Below, in pieces: positions 10,036 through 64,000 of a DNA stretch of 64,000 nucleotides. The DNA is from Ophiodon elongatus (taxonomy: Eukaryota; Chordata; Actinopteri; Perciformes; Hexagrammidae). Positions within the stretch are counted from its first letter, which is position 1, and every line of letters starts with the position of its first letter. The position numbers and the translations under genes are program-made. The notes under the pieces are model-generated. The model worked only from the letters and a program-made list of their open reading frames with translations. It was not told the DNA's origin and searched no databases. The stretch lies in NCBI GenBank assembly GCA_016806645.1, contig JACSYO010001321.1:35001-99000 (forward strand), written 5' to 3'.

Positions 10036-10059
10036 ATGGCGGCGCTGAAGTCGAGGTGA
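10036..10059 (+). other. Upstream ORF in KIF21A leader, MAALKSR-stop
   Basis: The ATG at 10036 has good initiation context (GAAATGG: A at -3, G at +4). It reads seven codons, MAALKSR, to TGA at 10057-10059, about 160 bp before the main ATG. A GTGAGC donor-like site overlaps its stop (10056), so it could also be the end of a noncoding first exon. Confidence 0.5.
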
Positions 10060-10217
10060 GCGACTCCACTCGCCTGACGAGAGGAGGGGGGAGTGCGCAC
10101 TTTCTGTTTTTTTTTTTTTTTTTTCCTCTCTCTCTCTCTCTCGCAATCTTTTGCCCAAAAGGCGAAACCGTTTGTTTTTGTTCTCCCTTCCTGACGACGG
10201 TCGTGTGAAGAGGAGTC

Positions 10218-57335
<47,118 letters not shown>

Positions 57336-58124
57336 GCGCTCTGGCAGGACGCTGACCGCCTCTCTTCACGCTGCCGCCCTGCACTTTGACCCCTACGCTG
57401 ACTCCTAAACACACGTACCTTCACCTTGCAGTGTAACCTTTACGACTGAGCAACAGAAACTAGAACAATCGTCCCACGCTCCGACTCTCGGAGGGTCTTC
57501 CTAATCAGTTTTAATTAACCGTATTGTTTGTGACCCTTTGCAGAATAAGCTCCTCTTTTCTTTTTCTTTTTTTTTCTTTCTCTTTTGCGCCGGAGACGAT
57601 GCGTCACCGCGGCTCGCGGTGAGAACTGGCACTCGCGAGGCGCTTAATTAAGAGTAGGACACACTAATTGAATCTATCTCTGGACGTAGAGTGTTGGAGG
57701 AGCAAAGTGTGGCAGAGCTAACGGGTTGGTAGCTGGTCTTCCCAACCCAGTTCTCCAGTTTCTAGGGATAGTTTAGATTGTTTCTCTGAGCTCTCAGCAG
57801 AGCCAATGCACCCCCCTCACCCCCCTCACCCCCCCACCTCCTCTCTCTCAAATAACAAAAGTGGCTTTACTGTATGTGAAAAAGACAAATCACTGTACCC
57901 CTTAACTTCCCTCTTCTGCTTTTGCGCGCCTCAATTTCTGCAGCTGTTAAAGATCAGCGACCAAAAGTTGTGCTCGTCGTCGTCTCTGCTGTCCTGCACT
58001 CGTGACCAGGAACCTCTCGGCCACAGCCTCACTGTAACGCAACCTTCGACTGTTTAGGAAATGCCATTATTTGTTGTTGTTTTTTTTGTTTGTTTTTTTT
58101 TTTTTTTTTGCTGGGAATTTGTTG

Positions 58125-59081
58125 GTTAGCTTAGCTTAGCATAAAGACTGGAAACGGGGAGGGAGACGACGCAACTTCCAGCCCCTCCAGAGCTCACTAA
58201 TCACGAACTAATCTGTATGAAAACCAAAGGCTAGAAAATACAATTTATGTGCCAGACTATATACTATTTTTGATTTTACTTTCTTTTTTTTTTTTTATGG
58301 ATTTAGGGGAGAAACCCAGGTGGATGGGGTTTAAAAAATAAATTACTTTTAGATATCGTCATGGAACTTCCCCATTTGTGACTGATATTAAGGCAATCAT
58401 TTTTTTTGGTATTTGAAGTCTGAAACTTTGTTTAAAAATGCAAATGAGGCATGTCATTAAATATATGCAAATTTCCTTACATTTCCAAAAATTGGCGCAC
58501 AAAAAAGCCTGGATAAAAATTATTGTTTCATTATGTTTACATATTAGAGTCAAAGGTTTTTACAGAAGGAATTTTGGATAACTCTTTATGTTTTTAGTAA
58601 TAAAATGTTGTATAAATCAGGCTATGAATTATTTATGAATAAACCTTCAGAATATATTTAGGAATGAAAGTGTAAAGTTTGGATGTAAGAGGTACTGAAG
58701 TGGAGATTTCTGGAGAAAACGGCCTTTAAGGAGATGTTTTGTTAAATTAGACATTTTGAAGACACAACAGGGTGAATAGGGTAAAGAAATGAACTAACCG
58801 ATATCAACATGAAACTTCATTGCTGACATTAAGATAGATTTTTCTGTATTACAAGTTTTCTGAAATGTTTTGTTTAAATATGCAAATAGGACATTCTAAT
58901 TCTCACTTTTGGTGAATTTAGTATAAATCTACAGCCGTAAATGGACAATATAGTAAAATAAAAACCTAAATGTGTATTTTGGATGTTTTCTTTCCACTAG
59001 TCTGAAAGAAGACAAATAATAGAATCAAAATTGATCATTGCATGAAAACCACTGCTTCCAGTCTTTATGCTAAGCTAACTA
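58125..59081. mobile_element. TIR-flanked non-autonomous element in KIF21A 3' UTR
   Basis: The left end GTTAGCTTAGCTTAGCATAA AGACTGGAA (58125-58153) is inverted at the right end as TTCCAGTCTTTATGCTAAGC (59056-59075). The interior of about 900 bp has no transposase. It contains two diverged direct copies of a segment with GACTGATATTAAGGCAATC / GCTGACATTAAGATAGATT. The TTAGCATAAAGACTGGAA end is one I recall as common in teleost genomes. Confidence 0.8.
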
Positions 59082-59332
59082 GCTGCAGAGCTCATTCTCA
59101 CGTAACTCCGGCAACAACAAAAAAAAAAAGCGAATACGTGTCGAACTTAATCCTTTAACTCTTGAGCACTTGTGAAAAGCGACACCGTTATTAGTCTTTG
59201 AGATGCACTTAAACCTTTCGTAAACGTGAGCGGGTTCAGCCTTCGGAGGATTTATTCTACACTTGTCGTTCACTTGTCATCGTTTGTAAAAGCGTTTTGT
59301 TTTTAGACGCTCACTGAATCTTCACTACCCGA

Positions 59333-59362
59333 GTCGTCGTCGTCGTCGTCGTCGTCGTCGTC
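59333..59362. repeat. (GTC)n trinucleotide repeat
   Basis: Ten GTC units in the presumed KIF21A 3' UTR. Confidence 0.95.
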
Positions 59363-59456
59363 TTAACTCCCGTGCTGCTAAGTCGTGTGCTCACCTTCCT
59401 CTCTCGACCCTACAAGAGGGCTTCTCCGGGTGAGGTCCGCTCAGTACCGAGCAACG

Positions 59457-59499
<43 letters not shown>
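59457..59499. repeat. (AT)n-(GT)n microsatellite
   Basis: About 12 AT units followed by TGTATG and a short GT run. Confidence 0.95.
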
Positions 59500-60194
59500 C
59501 ATGGTATCTTTTTGTTTTTGGAGAGGAGAGCCTAGCCACGTCTCCCGGTCCTGATCCTCGTGGGGCCTTTTCACGGAGACACTCGTGGTCTCTCACTTCT
59601 GAATGTCCGGTATTCAAGTACAACTCTAATGTATGTAAACGATGTATTTGAAAAAAAAAAGGAAAAAGTCTGACTGAATGTTTAGTTTTGTGGGACCACG
59701 CGAGAGCCAGAGAGGACCAGAGTTGGCGGGAAGACCGCCGAGCTTCAAAGCTTCGGGCGGAGCTTCTCCTCCCAATGAGGTGGCAGATTGTGTTTCGTGG
59801 CCTACGGCTAGTTTTTTTTTTTTTTTTCTTCTTCTTCTTTGTTTTGTTTTTGTCATGCTGTCCCCGTTCCACATATCCTGGACGTTCCCACTCTGGAGTT
59901 TTAGTAGCCATTCCCAAATGGCGGACTCTGTAGCGATTCTAATGTCAGATGCCTCGGTGAGAATAAACGCCATCTGGCAAAAAACAACCAACTCTTGTGT
60001 TTTCTTCATGCTTCTGTCACTCATTTAAATAATTATTAGTTGCTGTTAGTTTATCTGTAGGTCAGTTATTCTAACATCTACGGTAAAATGCTTTTTAATT
60101 TGTCTTTTACAAACTCGTCTCAAAAAAGTAGTTCCTCAGTTTAATGTCTGCCTGTTGTATTTTCTTGATTTTTAGACATTCTTAAGCTCTTATT

Positions 60195-60470
60195 TTGGTA
60201 ACACGTTACTTAAAGTCCCCCTATTAATCCTTTATAAGTAGTATACAAATGGTTTATAACACACCAAGTACTTGTAACTCCTATATGTTATTACAGCTGT
60301 CTTTTATTATTTGTTTATACACAAGCCTCCACTTATGAGTTGAGTTTGTGTTGACAAATGCATTAATAAGCAGCTTTATGAGCTCAGAACATCACTACAG
60401 TGTTATAAAGCATTTATTAAACGTCTTATGAGGCCTTAATAGAGGGGCTTGAAATAATGTGTTATTTCCT
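60195..60470. repeat. Dispersed teleost repeat (GGTAACACGTTACTTAAAGT...)
   Basis: It starts TTGGTAACACGTTACTTAAA and continues AAATGGTTTATAACACACCA and TATGAGCTCAGAACATCACT. It matches in order a common fish repeat that begins TTTGGTAACACTTTACTT. Confidence 0.6.
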
Positions 60471-60682
60471 TGTCACATTTGTATTTGTAAGAGTTAACAT
60501 ATTTTATGAGATGGAGGAACATCCTCTACGAGGCTCTATTATTTTTTTACAGACAAAAGGTTTATTTCTAAATGTCACTTATTATTATTAATTAATCAGA
60601 GATTCAATATGTCGCTTGTTGATCTTCTTACATAAAATGTCTCTTCAGGTTCCCCCCCAAAATATCTTAATAGACCAGAATG

Positions 60683-60683
<1 letters not shown>

Positions 60684-60743
<60 letters not shown>
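60684..60743. repeat. (CA)n microsatellite
   Basis: About 30 CA units downstream of KIF21A. Confidence 0.97.
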
Positions 60744-60745
<2 letters not shown>

Positions 60746-60982
60746 GGAAACCACGTGTTTTTGAAGCGGTGACCACAAGATGGCAGCAGCAGGACTGACC
60801 AGCGGTGTGAGTAAACCTCAGAGCTGTCAAGGAAATACTTTCACCCACATGTTGGTCATCTGGCCAATAGGAGAAGCCGTAGAACAGCTTGGAGTCACGG
60901 AGATGACCACCTGGTGAGTTGGATGTCCACATCATGAGCGTTGGTGCTGTATTTTCCCCTTGATGTGAAGAATAACGAGCTG

Positions 60983-61055
60983 CTGGGGCCCCCTCGGGGT
61001 CTGGGGCCCCCTGAGGGTCTGGGCCCCCTCAGGGTCTGGGCCCCCTCAGGGTCTG
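60983..61055. repeat. G/C-rich minisatellite, 17-18-bp units
   Basis: Four units of CTGGGGCCCCCTCGGGGT with small changes. Each unit carries an internal GGGGCCCC palindrome. Confidence 0.9.
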
Positions 61056-61770
61056 GGTTTTTCTTTCCACCACACTGTTCTACAGAGGCAGTGTAAGGAA
61101 AACAGGATGACACTGAATCGCTGCCTGGCCCCGATGTTACTATTATTATAACATCTTACAAATAAACAATAACTCATCGGTTGCTCTTCATGAGGTTCTT
61201 CTTTTATCTCCCTTTTTTTTTTTTTTTGTGTATGTTTTTGACGGATCATAAAGCCCAGATTTTGGCTAACGTAAATAAAGTAATCATAAAATAATCATCT
61301 TTTTTTCGTACGAGAAAAGCAACTTAAAGTAATTTGCAATAAAGGAAGATGTGGAATAAACACACAAAGTGGGGGAATTTGAGACTTAAATTAAAAGTAA
61401 ACCCCACAAAGTTGTTTGTTTTTGAACACGATTACTGTTCGGTACCGAGACCGGACTCCAACACGGACCCTCCTAATTTCCAGCCGGACACAAATCCACT
61501 ACAGGTCCTTTATTACAAACCCTCAAACCCTTACGAGCCCACACCACAGTCTGTGTCCAGAGCTCCCAACCTGACAACGATAATAAAGAAAAGTAAAGTT
61601 AAAATTCAGTATGTTTGCAGCGTGCACATCAACATTTTAAAGGAATTGCATGAATGCAAAATAGTCATAAATCCAGTTGAAGGCTAAAGAGAGAGAGAGT
61701 TCCAGCTGTCTTTTAAAATCAATGCCTGATGTCTGAGGACTCGTCACTCCGTAGATCTTAGTTCTTGAAG

Positions 61771-61771
61771 G

Positions 61772-61808
<37 letters not shown>
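61771..61808. repeat. (GTGC)n tetranucleotide repeat
   Basis: Nine GTGC units, CpG-containing, downstream of KIF21A. Confidence 0.95.
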
Positions 61809-62454
61809 GGATGACGTCGTGGTTTTGAAATAAACCCAGAAGGCTGCACACAGGCTTAAAGCCGTCGCGTGCTGCTCTCGTGGACGACCTCCCCACGTGT
61901 TCGTTGGTCAGCGTGCCCCCCCCCCCTTATCTCCCCCCTCCCCCTTGCCCCTCCCCCTCCTCTCTCTTTGATGCAAGTCCATTAATCCTCATTTAAAAAA
62001 CAGCACATCCAGCTGTTCTCAAGATGCAGAGATGTGCACTTTTTATTTTTCCCAGAGCCGGATTCTGAGCTGCCTCAGCACAAACTGCACATGAAACACC
62101 GTTTTCATGTCAAATCACACCAGGTGATTTTATTCTTCTCTTTTTTCCTGGTTTGTTTGCTTCATTAAAGTCGCTTTGCCTTTTAGCCAGCACTGAAACA
62201 TGAACGTATCCTTCTGATTGTTTTGGGTCTGAAAGCCATTCGTTTCGTGTCTCTGTTGCAAAAGTCAAAATGCAAAGTTGTGACCCCTTTTTTTTAAAAC
62301 AGTTTAATTACTTTCCCCTTTAAGTGGAAACAAACAGGAGAAAATGTCACGGTAGCAACTGTTCGTTTGTCTTTTTTATTATTTATTTATTTTAAGCAAA
62401 AATGTCTTATATATTAACATTTGAGCTTTTCCACATGTTGATGTTTTTTCTTGT

Positions 62455-62615
62455 GTTTACAATAAGTTGAATATCTTTTTGGACGCTCGGTTGGACAACA
62501 CAAGACATTTGATGAGGTCACCTTCTGCCTGTTTTAGGGTTGCAAACAATTAATTGATCTATTGAGAAAATAACAATCAGATTAATTGATAATGAAAATA
62601 AATGTTAGTTGCGGA
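62455..62615. repeat. Dispersed teleost repeat copy, 3' part
   Basis: GTTGAATATCTTTTTGGACG, ACAACACAAGACATTTGATG, then GATTAATTGATAATGAAAAT and GTTAGTTGC follow the known order of the 3' half of the TTAATCGATTA family. Confidence 0.65.
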
Positions 62616-64000
62616 TGTTACAACAATGTAATGCACCGCTCGTCACACTGTGGCTTGATTTACTAAATATCTTTGGGAAGTTTCGGCTCTTCATTAGACT
62701 TTGGAGTGAAGTCGGAGCGGCACATGGGCTGTAATCACGTTTCAGAGGAACTCTGTGGGCTGTGTGTGTTTCTGGGAAATTAAGAGAGAGGGAGACGGAG
62801 GAGGGAGTCATTAGAAGCCGTCGGAGCAGCTTCACACTCTGATAATTTGAAATCTATTTGTGTCACCGAGGCATGAATATAATACGACTCTGTCGGTCCA
62901 GATGCACTCGCGGCTTAAAGGCAAGAACTGCTTCACAATGTAAGGGATTAGACCTCAAAACCAAGTCATGCAGGCACTGTGATTAAAGTCTACTTGCTTC
63001 ACTCAAACTTCAGATTCTGATATTAAAGAAGTCATCTTTTTTTGTGATATTCTTGCCATCCCAGAAGAAAAATTCATAAAGTTCAAATACCGTCTCAATC
63101 AAAATGTGATCTTGAGTTTCCGTGGCCGTGAATGGCTCTCCGAAAGACTCCGAAGGATTCAAAATGTATCCGGCGGAGTACGAGCAGTCGCCCCAATAAA
63201 GAGCCGATGAAGCAGTTACCCAATATCTTCATCTGTGAAGCAGCTCCATAAATCACCTCTTCATCTGCGTCCCTCGGCTGCACGCAGCTCATATTGTTCT
63301 TCATATTGAAGGCTGAGATGATTCAGATGCTCCGTGAGGGGCAACCGGAGCTAAAAGCTGTCCTCGGCATGTTTATTTTTAAATCTCAGCGAGGCCCTTC
63401 GCCGGTTAAATAAAAGGTCAAAACACCTGTTAGATTTGCCAAATACAGAGGAATGTGTTTCTGGAGGTTATTAATGTGGGCTTTTCACCGACGAGCGTTT
63501 TCACAGGGATATGTAGCTTCTCAGCATCCTGTTGCAGAGGTTCCCCCTTGTGTTGTTTTATTATTATCACCTCTCATCACATGTGTGTCACGTGCACACT
63601 GCACACAGTTTGCCAGTGAACAATCTCACCTCCTGTGGTTCTTTTGATTTGAATGTGATTTAGAGGTAAAATGATCTTTTTATTACCCCCAAGACCAAGA
63701 GGAAAGCCTTGTTAGTGCTCTAAGACAGTCTTAATTAATGAATTAGCTTCATTCTAAATGTATTTTTTTTGCTGTAATGTAAAGCCCTTTGAATTGAGTC
63801 TGTTTGAGGTGTGCTGAATAAATGAGGCCGCCTCGTCTTCATGTTGATATTCAGCTATTTCAGCATGCTAACAATGTGAACGCTGACATGTTGATAATTA
63901 ACTGTCATAATTCTGACATCCTCACAATGTCGATGCCGACGCGTTGATATTTAGCAGGTATAATGTTTTTGCATATTAACTGCCCCAGTGTAGCGCGTTG
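62616..64000. other. Intergenic DNA downstream of KIF21A
   Basis: I see no exon, RNA gene or defined repeat here. The last open frames are short and without motifs. The next gene is outside the window. Confidence 0.6.

Larger units (their letters stand above)
9690..10217 (+). promoter_or_regulatory. kif21a: KIF21A promoter region and 5' leader (CpG-rich)
   Basis: The base composition changes abruptly from AT-rich to GC- and CpG-rich at about 9700, just upstream of the KIF21A start codon. A GC-box-like GAGGGCGTGGC lies near 9735-9745, with CG-dense blocks at 9750-9815 and 9900-10075. No TATA box is evident. This is typical of a CpG-island promoter. The transcription start was not determined. 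The leader holds several upstream ATGs (9901, 9951, 10036) and a pyrimidine run at 10107-10141. Confidence 0.65.
57336..59990 (+). other. kif21a: KIF21A 3' UTR (extent inferred)
   Basis: No ORF with homology follows the stop. AATAAA hexamers occur at 58337-58342 and within the inserted element, and a late candidate is at 59962-59967. The interval contains a TIR-flanked element (58125-59081), a GTC trinucleotide run (59333-59362) and an AT/GT run (59457-59499). Where the transcript really ends is not decidable here. Confidence 0.5.

Noticed and set aside
61349..61687. 112-codon open frame downstream of KIF21A
   Set aside because: No family recognised, no flanking splice or promoter evidence, AT-rich codons; could only be settled by transcript data.

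Overview
The window is vertebrate genomic DNA and almost certainly from a ray-finned, perch-like (acanthomorph) fish. It has compact GT-AG introns, dense CA/GT, CT and AT microsatellites, and many fragments of dispersed repeats that I know from teleost genomes. I see no bacterial gene organisation, no rRNA, no tRNA and no CRISPR array. All identifications come from reading exon translations against remembered family sequences; no search was run.

Two genes lie head to tail on the + strand. (1) The 3' two thirds of SLC2A13 (H+/myo-inositol cotransporter, HMIT) occupies 1165-5501 as eight coding exons. The 5' exons lie upstream of the window. A possible alternative 3' end uses small exons at 6256-6324 and 6427-6435. 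(2) A complete KIF21A (kinesin-4 family motor) runs from its ATG at 10218 to its stop at 57335. I placed 35 coding exons, which sum to 4746 nt (1581 codons plus stop), with every exon phase compatible. It encodes an N-terminal kinesin motor, a long coiled-coil stalk with a very acidic stretch, and a C-terminal seven-bladed WD40 domain.

Layout: 1-1164 is SLC2A13 intron with a 23-bp minisatellite. 1165-5501 is SLC2A13 coding exons and introns. 5502 to about 6900 is its 3' UTR or alternative exons. About 6900-9690 is AT-rich intergenic DNA. 9690-10217 is the GC-rich KIF21A promoter and leader with short upstream ORFs. 10262-31015 is the 20.8-kb first intron, full of repeats. 31016-57335 holds the remaining exons. 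57336 to about 60000 is the 3' UTR, carrying a roughly 1-kb terminal-inverted-repeat element. 60000-64000 is intergenic with repeats only.

The two products do not act in one pathway: HMIT is a membrane sugar-alcohol transporter and KIF21A is a microtubule motor and growth regulator. Their adjacency is conserved synteny. As I recall, in mammals SLC2A13 and KIF21A lie in the same orientation on the same chromosome arm, with ABCD2 and another gene between them. Here only about 3-5 kb separates them and I see no ABCD2 exon.

I found no evidence for a novel multi-gene system. The points most worth a second look are a GC-AG intron in the motor domain, UG/CA repeats abutting several KIF21A splice sites, a 21-nt microexon, a possible alternative SLC2A13 C-terminus, upstream ORFs, and several foldback or TIR elements inside the genes.
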